From positions 20,736-84,735 of the forward strand of contig JAKACV010000006.1 of the NCBI GenBank assembly GCA_021821085.1: 64,000 bases of DNA, given 5' to 3'. Below the pieces are notes generated by a model. The model ran no database searches. It worked only from the letters and a program-made list of their open reading frames with translations, and was not told the DNA's origin. Made by a program: the position numbers and the translations under genes. Of the stretch, positions 28,436 to 37,538 are shown piece by piece. The DNA is from Bacillota bacterium (lineage in GTDB: Bacteria; Bacillota; Bacilli; Alicyclobacillales; SLC66). Position 1 is the stretch's first letter; the number at the start of each line of letters is the position of its first letter.

Positions 28436-29184
28436 AAGATGGACAAAATGTTCAGATTTCACTTCAATCGTTCGAGGGACCCCTTGATTTATTGCTGCAT
28501 TTAATCGAAAGTGACAAAATGAATATTCATGAGGTGCCGATCGCTCGCATTACAGACCAATATACGGCTTACCTGAAGCAATCCATTGAGTTTGAATTAG
28601 ATATCGCAAGCGATTTTCTAGTGATGGCAGCAACGCTTATTGCGCTAAAAGCAAGATCACTGCTGCCAAAAAGCCATGAAAAAGACGTTTTTTTTGAAGC
28701 GAGTGGTGAAACCGAGAGCAATCCCGAACAGGATCTGAAAGAACGACTGATTGAATATCGAGCATTCAAAATGCTTGCACAAACATTGGAACAAAAACAA
28801 TTGGAACGTGCTCAATGCATCGGGCGGCTCCCCACCCCGCTTGAACCATATCGAGACTTACCAACGGTTTCTGACTTCCTGGCCGGTCTAGAATTGCATC
28901 ATTTACAAGATGCTCTCGTTCATGCATTATCGCGCACAAAACCCATTCTTGATGTCAATATAATACGTGATCGCGAAACCATACCAGAGCGAATGGGAAC
29001 CATTCTAAAAACGCTTCGTCACGAAAAACGAACATTCATTTCACTTATCAAGAACTATCATCGCAAAGAAATTGTAACTGTATTTCTAGCCATCTTAGAA
29101 CTCATTCGCTTAAATAAGATTACCTGTAAACAGGAGGTAAGGTTCGGAGATATATGGGTAGAATTGAAGAAGACCCATTCATGA
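28432..29184 (+). CDS. scpA: Segregation and condensation protein A
   Basis: 250 residues from ATG 28,432. The N-terminal kleisin domain begins QISLQSFEGPLDLLLHLIES, with YLVMAATLIALKARSLLP-type sequence (FLVMAATLIALKARS), and the C-terminal winged helix ends FLAILELIRLNKIT. ScpA bridges SMC heads in chromosome condensation. Overlaps scpB. Confidence 0.96.
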   Translation: MKDGQNVQISLQSFEGPLDLLLHLIESDKMNIHEVPIARITDQYTAYLKQSIEFELDIASDFLVMAATLIALKARSLLPKSHEKDVFFEASGETESNPEQDLKERLIEYRAFKMLAQTLEQKQLERAQCIGRLPTPLEPYRDLPTVSDFLAGLELHHLQDALVHALSRTKPILDVNIIRDRETIPERMGTILKTLRHEKRTFISLIKNYHRKEIVTVFLAILELIRLNKITCKQEVRFGDIWVELKKTHS

Positions 29185-29720
29185 CATTATCAGATCATTT
29201 ATCCGTTCTTGAAGGATTGCTCTTTGTAGCAGGGACCGAAGGCTTAACCGATCAACAAATAGCGGATGTATTTGAAATACAAGAAGAAAGCGTACCCAAG
29301 TTCTGTAATCAACTTCTAGAAAAGCAGAAAAATGAGGGACGATTGTTTACTGTGATGCGAATTGCCAATGTATGGCAATTAACAACTGGACCTCTTTTGA
29401 CACCATATATACGTAAATTAGCTCTAGTTCCATCACCATCCTCACTCTCTCAAGCAGCGCTTGAGACACTTGCAATCGTTGCCTATCGACATCCGATTAC
29501 ACGGACAGAAATCGAAGAAATTCGCGGTGTAAAATCTGAGAAGGCGATTGGAACCTTAATCGCACGTGGCTTAATTGAAGAAATAGGGCGGGCAGAGGGG
29601 CCAGGGCGACCTTTCCTATTTGCAACTACGGTTGAATTTCTTGACTATTTTGGCTTACAGAGCACTCAGGACCTACCTCCTTTTATTGAATTTGAGCAAC
29701 TTGTGCAAAAGGGAGTATAA
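29154..29720 (+). CDS. scpB: Segregation and condensation protein B
   Basis: 188 residues from ATG 29,154; an alternative ATG at 29,181 forms an ATGA overlap with the scpA stop and may be the real start. Two winged-helix domains are present, with SVLEGLLFVAGTEGLTDQQI and the central ETLAIVAYRHPITRTEIEEI. Partner of ScpA and SMC. Confidence 0.95.
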   Translation: MGRIEEDPFMTLSDHLSVLEGLLFVAGTEGLTDQQIADVFEIQEESVPKFCNQLLEKQKNEGRLFTVMRIANVWQLTTGPLLTPYIRKLALVPSPSSLSQAALETLAIVAYRHPITRTEIEEIRGVKSEKAIGTLIARGLIEEIGRAEGPGRPFLFATTVEFLDYFGLQSTQDLPPFIEFEQLVQKGV

Positions 29721-29776
29721 ATTTTCCCTTTACGGCAAATATTATTCTCTGATGTAATAGTTAGGGAGGCCCGGGT

Positions 29777-30460
29777 GTGCTTTGGTGGCTACTTTTACTC
29801 GTTGTACTGCTTGGCGTGATATTGTTGTTTGTCCCCATTCAGTTTGAGTTTCGATATGAACATGACCAACCTGTAGAGAGAGTTCAACTTTTTATTCGTT
29901 ACTTGTATCTTATTCGTGTGCAAAAGCGATGGGTGATTCCTACACCATCAATTGATTCGCTACTTTCCGCTCTTCTAACGAATCTCGCACAGGAAACTCA
30001 ACAAACACATCCCAATGAAAAGGAACGTGTGAAGAGAAAAAAACAACTGTACTACTTGACAACCTTATGGAGTCACTTTGATCAAGCGGAGCCATTACTC
30101 CTTACGTTGTTGCGTAAAATAGCGGTTCGTGAGTTCACGTGGACAACTTCAATCGGCATGAGAGACGCTGCACATACTGCCATGGCCTGTGGAATGGCTT
30201 GGCGTGTTAAGTCGGCCATTGTTGGACTCACGACGCAACTATTTTCCTTCCGTAAATCCCCATTTATCGGTGTTATCCCTAATTATCACATCCCTAATTT
30301 TACTACCAAACTATCGTGGATAGGAACAGTTTCCATAGGAAACACTATGATCGCTGGTGCGAAATTACTGTGGTTGTTGAAAATGGGGGGAGCACATGCA
30401 AGAACATCCGATTCAATCCCTAATGCAAACAGCAATGGAAAATCTCAAGGAAATGGTTGA
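29777..30460 (+). CDS. DUF2953 membrane protein (YtfI-like)
   Basis: 227 residues from GTG 29,777 behind GGGAGGC. One N-terminal membrane helix (WWLLLLVVLLGVILLFVPIQ) precedes a region typical of DUF2953, including WTTSIGMRDAAHTAMACGMA. The family is sporulation-associated in Bacillus (ytfI beside ytfJ) but has no known activity. It overlaps the next gene by 65 bp, as paired genes of this locus often do. Confidence 0.82.
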   Translation: MLWWLLLLVVLLGVILLFVPIQFEFRYEHDQPVERVQLFIRYLYLIRVQKRWVIPTPSIDSLLSALLTNLAQETQQTHPNEKERVKRKKQLYYLTTLWSHFDQAEPLLLTLLRKIAVREFTWTTSIGMRDAAHTAMACGMAWRVKSAIVGLTTQLFSFRKSPFIGVIPNYHIPNFTTKLSWIGTVSIGNTMIAGAKLLWLLKMGGAHARTSDSIPNANSNGKSQGNG

Positions 30461-30842
30461 CGTCAATACCATAATTGGCGATCCAGTAGAGACTTTAGAT
30501 GGAAGTGTAATCCTTCCCATTTCGCGTGTCGGATTTGGTTTTGCGGCGGGAGGCACCGAATTTCGGCTCGGTCGTGAAAAGGAGGGAGCATCTGGACATG
30601 CAACAGAAGGTCATTCGCTTCCTTTTGGCGGTGGTGCTGGCGGCGGGGTATCAATTGCGCCAATGGGGTTTCTCATCGTTGGGCAACATGGTGTAAAGTT
30701 GCTATCTGCAGAACCAGGCAATCAATTGTATGATCGTTTGATCGACCTTGCTCCCAGTTTAGTTGATCGCCTAGAGGCCTTCACGAAAGGAAAACAATCC
30801 GGAGTCAATCGTTCATCCCCACCGCAAACACCACCAATGTGA
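30396..30842 (+). CDS. ytfJ: Spore germination protein GerW family (YtfJ)
   Basis: 148 residues from ATG 30,396 (GGGGGGAG upstream). It has the conserved ENLKEMVDVNTIIGDP, ILPISRVGFGFAAGG, and PFGGGAGGGVSIAPMGFLIV. YtfJ/GerW proteins are spore proteins needed for normal lysozyme response or germination in some Bacilli. Its start lies 65 bp within the DUF2953 gene. Confidence 0.92.
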   Translation: MQEHPIQSLMQTAMENLKEMVDVNTIIGDPVETLDGSVILPISRVGFGFAAGGTEFRLGREKEGASGHATEGHSLPFGGGAGGGVSIAPMGFLIVGQHGVKLLSAEPGNQLYDRLIDLAPSLVDRLEAFTKGKQSGVNRSSPPQTPPM

Positions 30843-30859
30843 GAAACGTAGAGAACAGG

Positions 30860-30890
30860 CAAGCGCTGCCAAAGCGCTTGTTTTGTCTTC
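30860..30890 (+). terminator. Intrinsic terminator after ytfJ
   Basis: CAAGCGCT (30,860-30,867) and AGCGCTTG (30,873-30,880) form an 8-bp perfect stem followed by TTTTGTCTTCTT. Confidence 0.85.
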
Positions 30891-30920
30891 TTAACGAGAA
30901 TCGCAAAGGAGCGCTTCTAC

Positions 30921-32135
30921 ATGGACAAGTTAACGCATATCGTACAAAGAACAGAGAAAAGATCATTCTGGTTTCAAGTTCATTTTGTTTTCGTCGTGCT
31001 ACTTCTATGCAGTCTTGTTGGGAGTGTTAGTACCCGTGCTAACGCAAAAGTGCAATCACTGAGTGTATCGCCGCACAGCTCAACGATTAGTGTACCCGAA
31101 CCGAGCAATTCTGCTGAGGCAGCATGTCTGATAGATGTAAATAGCGGTCGCATTCTCTATGAAAAAAATGCGCATAAACGGATGCGCATTGCCAGTCTCA
31201 CAAAAATCATCACTGCATGGATCGCCGTGCGTTCAGGGAAACTTGATCAAATGGTGACAGCATCAGCGAACGCTGTGCGACAAGAGGGTTCATCCATTTA
31301 CTTAGCGCAAGGCGAGAAACAAACGTTACGTAATTTAACATATGCCATGATGTTGCGCAGTGGCAATGATTCTGCTATGGCAATTGCCGAATTTCTCGGT
31401 GGAGAATCTTCCGAACGATTTGCAAAGATGATGAATGATCAAGTCAGCAAACTTGGTCTACATGAAAGTCATTTTGTAAATCCGCATGGATTAGATCATA
31501 AAGAACATTACTCCACAGCGCACGATATGGCAGTCATCACTGCAACAGCACTGCGTAATCCATTATTCAAACAAATTGTAAGTACAAAATATTACACGAT
31601 TCCATGGGAAGCACAGAAATGGGATCGCAAAATGAAAAACAAAAACAAACTGCTTTGGATGTTGAAAAATGCGGATGGTGTGAAGACCGGTTTCACTAAA
31701 CTTTCAGGGCGATGTCTTGCTTCTTCTTCTTCAAGTGATGGGCGACAAGTTGCATTAATTGTTTTGCGGGATGGTAATGACTGGGTAGACTCAGAACACT
31801 TACTCACATACGGTTTAACCGCATTCGAAAGGCGCAATGTCGTCACATCAGTACCTATCCATGCAATAGCACAGGTTCAATATGGTGTGCAATCGACCGT
31901 GTCACTAAAAGCATCAGGACAAGTTGATTATCTCTTTAAAAAGTCAGAGGAACCACAAATTGAAACACGCGTAGTACAAGTAAAACGTTTATCTGCCCCG
32001 GTTAAGGCAGAACAAGTTGCCGGGCGGGTAGAGTATTGGGTTAAAAACACAAAACTGGGACAGGCAAATCTGATTACGACGGATGCAGTCCAACCAAAGG
32101 GACTATGGGGACGCTTACGAGATCTATTTTTATAA
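30921..32135 (+). CDS. dacB: D-alanyl-D-alanine carboxypeptidase (DacB type)
   Basis: 404 residues from ATG 30,921. A signal peptide or anchor spans about residues 15-40. Active-site motifs are SLTK (Ser nucleophile), SGN and KTG, and the C-terminal part is beta-rich. Being directly before spmA-spmB identifies it as the sporulation-specific PBP5* orthologue, which reduces cross-linking of spore cortex peptidoglycan. Confidence 0.9.
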   Translation: MDKLTHIVQRTEKRSFWFQVHFVFVVLLLCSLVGSVSTRANAKVQSLSVSPHSSTISVPEPSNSAEAACLIDVNSGRILYEKNAHKRMRIASLTKIITAWIAVRSGKLDQMVTASANAVRQEGSSIYLAQGEKQTLRNLTYAMMLRSGNDSAMAIAEFLGGESSERFAKMMNDQVSKLGLHESHFVNPHGLDHKEHYSTAHDMAVITATALRNPLFKQIVSTKYYTIPWEAQKWDRKMKNKNKLLWMLKNADGVKTGFTKLSGRCLASSSSSDGRQVALIVLRDGNDWVDSEHLLTYGLTAFERRNVVTSVPIHAIAQVQYGVQSTVSLKASGQVDYLFKKSEEPQIETRVVQVKRLSAPVKAEQVAGRVEYWVKNTKLGQANLITTDAVQPKGLWGRLRDLFL

Positions 32136-32195
32136 TAATTGGTGTTAGTTGCGCGCCAATTCACAGGGATTCGCTCGGGGGAGGAGAATACCTTG

Positions 32196-32798
32196 ATGAA
32201 TTATATTTGGTTCGGTCTATTTATGAGCGGTATGCTCGTCGCTGCATTGACCGGACGAATTCATACCGTCACAGAAGGAGTTCTAACGGGTGCGAAGGAC
32301 GGCGTACTCATCTCTTTTGGCTTAATTAGCATCATCGCGTTTTGGCTTGGCATAATGAAAATCGCGGAAGAAGCAGGGGTAGTACAACTGTTAGCAAAAT
32401 GGTTGCGCCCGTTGGCAAAATGGCTTTATCCCTCTGTGCCAAGTGATCATCCAGCAATGGGATCTCTCATTGCGAATATGAGCGCAAATATTTTGGGACT
32501 TGGCAATGCTGCTACACCTCTCGGGTTAAAAGCCATGCAGGAACTTCAATCGTTAAACGGCGACTCGACGGCTGCATCAGATGCGATGTGCACTCTTCTT
32601 GCCATGAATACCGCAAGCCTTACCCTTATCCCAGCCACAATGATTGGGTTGCGAATGGAATTTCATTCAAAAGCCCCTGGAGATATTATCGGAAGTACTA
32701 TTCTTGCCACTTTTATCGCAACTGGCGCTGCCATTATCCTCGACCGATTCTATCGGCATACAGAAAAGATCCGTTGCCGCAGGAGGAAGCGTGGATGA
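32196..32798 (+). CDS. spmA: Spore maturation protein A
   Basis: 200 residues from ATG 32,196 after GGGGAGGAG. A multi-helix membrane protein with the nucleoside-recognition ('gate') domain: TEGVLTGAKDGVLISFGLIS and NMSANILGLGNAATPLG. SpmA and SpmB are needed for spore core dehydration. The stop overlaps the spmB start. Confidence 0.94.
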   Translation: MNYIWFGLFMSGMLVAALTGRIHTVTEGVLTGAKDGVLISFGLISIIAFWLGIMKIAEEAGVVQLLAKWLRPLAKWLYPSVPSDHPAMGSLIANMSANILGLGNAATPLGLKAMQELQSLNGDSTAASDAMCTLLAMNTASLTLIPATMIGLRMEFHSKAPGDIIGSTILATFIATGAAIILDRFYRHTEKIRCRRRKRG

Positions 32799-33328
32799 GT
32801 ATGATTACTGATGTCTCGGCGTTTGCCTTACCCGCTACAATCGCGGCTATCTTAATCGTTGGGATTTTACGCAAAGTTAGTCTTTATGACGCCTTTACCG
32901 AAGGTGCCAAAGAAGGTTTTACAACTTCCGTGAACTTGATTCCTCATCTCGTTGCAATGATGGTAGCAGTGAGTGTATTTCGATCATCAGGTGCATTGCA
33001 ATTATTTATCCACGCAATCGCTCCTCTCTTACATTTTATTCACTTCCCAGCGGAGTTAGTCCCGCTTGCATTGTTACGCCCCATTTCTGGATCAGGCTCA
33101 CTTGCACTAGTTACTGATTTATTCAAACATGTTGGCCCAGATTCCTTTCTTGGTCGTGTCGCATCAACCATGCAAGGAAGTACAGACACCACTCTATACG
33201 TTTTAACCGTATATTATGGCAGTGTCGGCATTCGCAATCCTAGATATTCTGTCAAAGTTGGGCTATTATCAGACTTAGTAAGTGTGTTCGCATCGCTTTG
33301 GGCGGCAAGTATGATGTTTGGAAAGTGA
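32795..33328 (+). CDS. spmB: Spore maturation protein B
   Basis: 177 residues from ATG 32,795, with AGGAGGAAG upstream. Gate-domain membrane protein with EGAKEGFTTSVNLIPHLVAM, PISGSGSLALVTDLF and GSTDTTLYVLTVYYGSVGI. Works with SpmA. Confidence 0.94.
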   Translation: MSMITDVSAFALPATIAAILIVGILRKVSLYDAFTEGAKEGFTTSVNLIPHLVAMMVAVSVFRSSGALQLFIHAIAPLLHFIHFPAELVPLALLRPISGSGSLALVTDLFKHVGPDSFLGRVASTMQGSTDTTLYVLTVYYGSVGIRNPRYSVKVGLLSDLVSVFASLWAASMMFGK

Positions 33329-33340
33329 GCAGGTGATTTT

Positions 33341-34114
33341 ATGAGAGAAGTAAAAAGTACAAAAGGGGAAGGGGAGCGGTTACAAAAGGTCATTGCCAAC
33401 GCGGGAGTAACTTCGCGTCGCAATGCGGAAATGATGATTGAGGAGCGACGAGTCAAGGTTAATGGTCGAGTTGTCAATCAACTCGGATGCAAAGTCCAAC
33501 CAACGGATAGGATTGAAGTGGATGGAACTGTACTTTCCACACAAGGGAAAAATCATGTCTATATCCTTCTATATAAACCCATTCGCACAGTGACGACTGT
33601 ATCTGATCCACAAGGTCGTAAAACTGTGTTAGACTGCATACAAGGTGTATCCGAACGCTTGTTTCCTGTGGGGCGTCTCGATTTCCAAACGAGCGGGGCT
33701 CTCGTGTTAACAAATGATGGAGAACTCGCTAATCGACTCATGCACCCTCGTTTCGGTGTAGTAAAAACGTATGAAGCCATTGTCGAAGGTGAAATGTCAA
33801 TCGGTGAAAAACAACAACTAGAAAAAGGGATTCGGATCGACGGGCGAATGACCGCACCGGCTAAGGTGCATATTCTTGGAACTGATGGACAAACGACAAA
33901 GTTGACGATATCGATTCACGAAGGTAAAAACAGACAAGTGAGAAACATGTTAGATGCAATTGAACATCCTTGTATTAAGTTAACAAGAACTCACTATGCC
34001 ATGTTAAATCTGCATGGACTACGACCAGGACAATGGCGCATGCTTAGCAGCTTTGAAATCGGGCAACTCAAACAACAAGTTGGTCTTGAGCCCAACGGTC
34101 GGAGATCCCACTAA
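33341..34114 (+). CDS. rluB: Pseudouridine synthase, RsuA/RluB family
   Basis: 257 residues from ATG 33,341. An N-terminal S4 RNA-binding domain (LQKVIANAGVTSRRNAEMMI) precedes the catalytic domain with the active Asp in GRLDFQTSGALVLTNDG and later HEGKNRQVRNML. It probably modifies 23S rRNA. The locus dacB-spmA-spmB-rluB-resD is standard for Bacilli. Confidence 0.92.
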   Translation: MREVKSTKGEGERLQKVIANAGVTSRRNAEMMIEERRVKVNGRVVNQLGCKVQPTDRIEVDGTVLSTQGKNHVYILLYKPIRTVTTVSDPQGRKTVLDCIQGVSERLFPVGRLDFQTSGALVLTNDGELANRLMHPRFGVVKTYEAIVEGEMSIGEKQQLEKGIRIDGRMTAPAKVHILGTDGQTTKLTISIHEGKNRQVRNMLDAIEHPCIKLTRTHYAMLNLHGLRPGQWRMLSSFEIGQLKQQVGLEPNGRRSH

Positions 34115-34126
34115 GGAGATGAACAG

Positions 34127-34840
34127 ATGACTCCAGAAAGAATTTTAGTGGTGGATGATGAAGAGCGAATCCGGCGACTCGTTCGCATGTATCTTGAACG
34201 TAACCATTTTATCGTCGATGAGGCACAAGATGGAACAGAGGCGTTGGCGATGGCGCTCGATACGGAGTATTCGCTCATTATTTTAGATCTTATGTTACCA
34301 GGCATGGATGGGCGTGATGTGTGCGCCGAATTACGTCAATATAAAGACACCCCCGTGATCATGCTGACTGCAGCCGGGGATGAGAGCAACCGTGTACACG
34401 GATTTGAAGTCGGCGCTGATGACTATGTGGTCAAACCATTTAGTCCACGCGAACTCGTCATGCGTGTAAAGGCATTACTCAGAAGAGTAGGGACACCACA
34501 AGTGGATCCGCAACCACAGTCCACGTTAACGAATATTCTCTCTTTTCCAGGTCTCGTGATTAACGTAGATGCCCGCAAAGTATTGGTGGAGGATAAGGAA
34601 ATCTCTCTTACCCCAAAAGAATTCGAACTCCTCCTTTACTTGGCCCAACGACCAGAAAAAGTGTTCAGCCGTGAAGAACTCCTAAGAGACGTATGGAATT
34701 ATCAATTTTTTGGAGATCAACGCACAGTGGATACACATGTCAAACGTCTTCGTGAAAAGCTTGGACGCGCTTCCGACCATGTTCCTCAGCATATTCACAC
34801 CGTTTGGGGGGTCGGATATAAATTTGAGGTGGTCGAATAG
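34127..34840 (+). CDS. resD: OmpR-family response regulator, ResD-like
   Basis: 237 residues from ATG 34,127. The receiver domain has the acidic pair at residues 10-11, phospho-acceptor Asp54 (LIILDLMLPGMDG) and the conserved Lys (DDYVVKPF); the C-terminal winged helix has LTPKEFELLLYLAQ. Together with the next gene it forms a two-component system, which in Bacillus controls respiration. The resABC cytochrome-maturation genes that normally precede it are absent, so orthology rests on neighbours and similarity. Confidence 0.88.
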   Translation: MTPERILVVDDEERIRRLVRMYLERNHFIVDEAQDGTEALAMALDTEYSLIILDLMLPGMDGRDVCAELRQYKDTPVIMLTAAGDESNRVHGFEVGADDYVVKPFSPRELVMRVKALLRRVGTPQVDPQPQSTLTNILSFPGLVINVDARKVLVEDKEISLTPKEFELLLYLAQRPEKVFSREELLRDVWNYQFFGDQRTVDTHVKRLREKLGRASDHVPQHIHTVWGVGYKFEVVE

Positions 34841-36618
34841 TGATTCGACGTAGTGTGGTTTTAAAACTGTGGGTGACGATCATTACCGTAGTGGTGATCG
34901 TCCTTTTTATTTTAGCCATGTACTTAGAGCAGTTTTTCAATTCGTACGTAGATGCCATGCAACGGCGTGATTTAACGAATCAAGCGATCCTTGTCAGTCA
35001 AATTTTACAACAAGAACCGAATCAATTACTCAATTCGCAAATCACCCATGTGATGTCCGCATCGCACAGCCACTATTATCTTGTTGCTCCACCCGCACAA
35101 AGTGCAACGGTAAAACACTACCTTGCGCAGTTAAGTCCAAATCAGCGTACATTTTTGGCAAGTGATCAACCTATTATTTTGCAAGGAGTACCATCTTTTG
35201 TATCAAGTGCAAACCCGCAAACGAGTTTATATGCATTGATGCCAATTGTTAACTCTTTTCACCAAGTGAGCGCTTTTTTACTTATTATAGAATCGACTCA
35301 AGTAACAGGCAATGCATCTCATACGATTCCCAGTTTGATTATCTTCGCGGTCGTTTTGGGTACACTTTTGACAACAGGACTCGCATTTGTCGTTTCGCAA
35401 AATCTCTCCACACCTTTAATTGAGATGAACGAAGCAGCGGAGGAGATGGCGAAGGGTCGCTTTGACATTCGCGTTCGTGTCATGACCCAGGATGAAGTAG
35501 GGCGACTGGGGCAAACCTTTAATCACGTAGCGACTGAATTGGAACAAACGGTTCGCGATTTAACTCGTGAAAAAGAACAAATTGCGGGTATTCTCAGCGC
35601 GATGACAGATGCAGTTGTGGTGACCGATTTATCCGGGCGGTTTACAATTTTAAATCCAGCGGCCAAACGCTGGTTTCGTGCAGTCAGTGCTTTATCGTCC
35701 CTTGAGAACGTCGGTATTAATTGGCCGCCAGATCTTGTGTTATTACAAAAGGATACTTTACAATCGAAATCGACCATTGAACGATCTGTCCAATGGAATG
35801 GGCGTGATATGACTGTAACGATGACGCCACTTTACGACCCTGACAATCCACAAAAATCACGTGGTACGCTTGCTGTCGTACGCGATATTACTGAACAACG
35901 CAGATTAGACCGCCTACGAAAAGATTTTGTTGCAAATGTATCGCATGAATTACGAACACCCCTTAGTTTATTACAGGGCTACGCAGAGGCGCTACTTGAC
36001 GATTTTGGTGACAATCCAGAGGCGCGACTGGAAATTACGCAAATTATTCACGACGAAGCCCTACGCATGCGTAGATTGGTCAATGAATTACTAGACCTCG
36101 CACAAGTTGAAGCTGGTCACTTTTCAATGAACTTAGAAACCATTGACTTTGCAACACTCATACGCAAAGTCGCTCGCAAATTTCAAGGTGTTTTTGCCGA
36201 GCGCAAACTCGAATTAACTATTCAAATAGAGCAGGAACCCATTGAAATTTGCGGTGATTCAGATCGTTTAGAGCAAGTATTGACCAATCTTGTCGATAAT
36301 GCGGTACGCCATACTAATAAAGGCGGCGTCACTCTATGTTTGACAAGAAAGGAGCAACAAGCGATGCTAAGAATAACCGATACAGGAGAGGGTATTTCTA
36401 CGGAAGATTTACCTTTTATTTTCGAACGTTTTTATAAAGCGGATAAGGCACGCACGCGCGGTCATGGCGGCACAGGACTTGGTCTCGCGATTGCACGTAG
36501 TCTGATTCGATCTCATCATGGGGATATTGGCGTGCGTAGCACAATCGATGAAGGTACAACCTTCACAATTTTGTTACCTACCTCACGTCAACCCTGTGAG
36601 GAAAATAGACATATGTAA
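34840..36618 (+). CDS. resE: Membrane sensor histidine kinase, ResE-like
   Basis: 592 residues from GTG 34,840, overlapping the resD stop by one base. Domains: membrane helix (10-30), extracytoplasmic region (31-160), second helix (164-186), HAMP (187-240), PAS (about 250-350), dimerisation domain with phospho-acceptor His369 (SHELRTPL) and ATPase domain with N box (NLVDNAVRHT), DTGEGI and GGTGLGLAIA. It phosphorylates the preceding regulator; the signal is not known from sequence. Confidence 0.92.
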   Translation: MIRRSVVLKLWVTIITVVVIVLFILAMYLEQFFNSYVDAMQRRDLTNQAILVSQILQQEPNQLLNSQITHVMSASHSHYYLVAPPAQSATVKHYLAQLSPNQRTFLASDQPIILQGVPSFVSSANPQTSLYALMPIVNSFHQVSAFLLIIESTQVTGNASHTIPSLIIFAVVLGTLLTTGLAFVVSQNLSTPLIEMNEAAEEMAKGRFDIRVRVMTQDEVGRLGQTFNHVATELEQTVRDLTREKEQIAGILSAMTDAVVVTDLSGRFTILNPAAKRWFRAVSALSSLENVGINWPPDLVLLQKDTLQSKSTIERSVQWNGRDMTVTMTPLYDPDNPQKSRGTLAVVRDITEQRRLDRLRKDFVANVSHELRTPLSLLQGYAEALLDDFGDNPEARLEITQIIHDEALRMRRLVNELLDLAQVEAGHFSMNLETIDFATLIRKVARKFQGVFAERKLELTIQIEQEPIEICGDSDRLEQVLTNLVDNAVRHTNKGGVTLCLTRKEQQAMLRITDTGEGISTEDLPFIFERFYKADKARTRGHGGTGLGLAIARSLIRSHHGDIGVRSTIDEGTTFTILLPTSRQPCEENRHM

Positions 36619-36653
36619 ACAAACGTCACGAACAGCCGTAGGGGGGTGAGGAT

Positions 36654-36818
36654 TTGGCATGGATCTATAGTGGTAAACTATATGAGAGTGAGTTTCAGGC
36701 AGGATGCCTTGCCGCAAGAATTCGCGAGGAAGGATTTATCCTCAGTAAACGCTCCCCTCGGTACGTGTATGTATTTAAAACAAAAAAGGGACGATTCGGA
36801 GTAAAATGTATGTGGTAA
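36654..36818 (+). CDS. Small basic protein of unknown function
   Basis: A 54-residue ORF from TTG 36,654 with GGGGGGTGAGGA immediately upstream. It starts MAWIYSGKLYESEFQAGCLA and ends in a basic, aromatic stretch (RYVYVFKTKKGRFGVKCMW). No signal or membrane helix. The strong ribosome site and clean placement between resE and thiE support it. I do not recognise the family. Confidence 0.6.
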   Translation: MAWIYSGKLYESEFQAGCLAARIREEGFILSKRSPRYVYVFKTKKGRFGVKCMW

Positions 36819-36866
36819 TATATCTTCGTACCGTTCCTCTCATCATAGGGAAAAGAGGTGATATAG

Positions 36867-37511
36867 GTGAATTTATATGCAGTTACCGGATCAGAACTAC
36901 TGGCGACTGGAGTCTCTTTGCAAGAGTCAGTTCAGGCTGCATTAAAAGGAGGGGCAGATGTCATCCAATTACGTGAAAAACACTTGAATGGCAATAAACT
37001 CGTCGCTATAGGCAAAGAGATCAAGAAACTCTGCCAAGAATACGGCGCACAACTTGCAATCAATGATCGCGTGGACGTGGCCATTTTATGTGATGCAGAC
37101 ATGATCCACCTCGGTCAAGATGACATTCAGATTGAAGATGCACAAAAATTACTAGGCTCCACCATGCACATCGGAATTTCAACACACGATGCAGCCGAAT
37201 CAAAACTCGCGCAAAGTCGAGGAGCCTCCTACGTTGGATTGGGGCCGGTCTTTGCGACAGCGACTAAGCCTGATGCAAAAGCGGTGATATCGAGAGCAGA
37301 GATTCTAAAAGTGAGACAAGAAGTTCACATTCCCATTGTCGCAATTGGCGGCATCACATTGTCAAGCGTAGATGACCTGATCGATCAAGGGATCGATGCA
37401 CTTGCCATTGTGAGTGGAATTTTCGCTGCACAAGACATCGAACAAGCAACGAGAGCATTTCGCCTCGCAATTGATAGAGCGAAGGAACGCAAACAAACCT
37501 TAACGAGATAA
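36867..37511 (+). CDS. thiE: Thiamine-phosphate synthase
   Basis: 214 residues from GTG 36,867 behind AGAGGTGAT. A TIM-barrel with VIQLREKHL, LAINDRVDVA, HLGQDDI, GISTHDAAE and YVGLGPVFATATKPDA. It couples the pyrimidine and thiazole moieties to thiamine phosphate. No thiamine riboswitch or other thi gene is near, so a TenI-like role cannot be wholly excluded. Confidence 0.88.
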   Translation: MNLYAVTGSELLATGVSLQESVQAALKGGADVIQLREKHLNGNKLVAIGKEIKKLCQEYGAQLAINDRVDVAILCDADMIHLGQDDIQIEDAQKLLGSTMHIGISTHDAAESKLAQSRGASYVGLGPVFATATKPDAKAVISRAEILKVRQEVHIPIVAIGGITLSSVDDLIDQGIDALAIVSGIFAAQDIEQATRAFRLAIDRAKERKQTLTR

Positions 37512-37538
37512 CAACCCTTTAGGAGAGGATACAACCGC

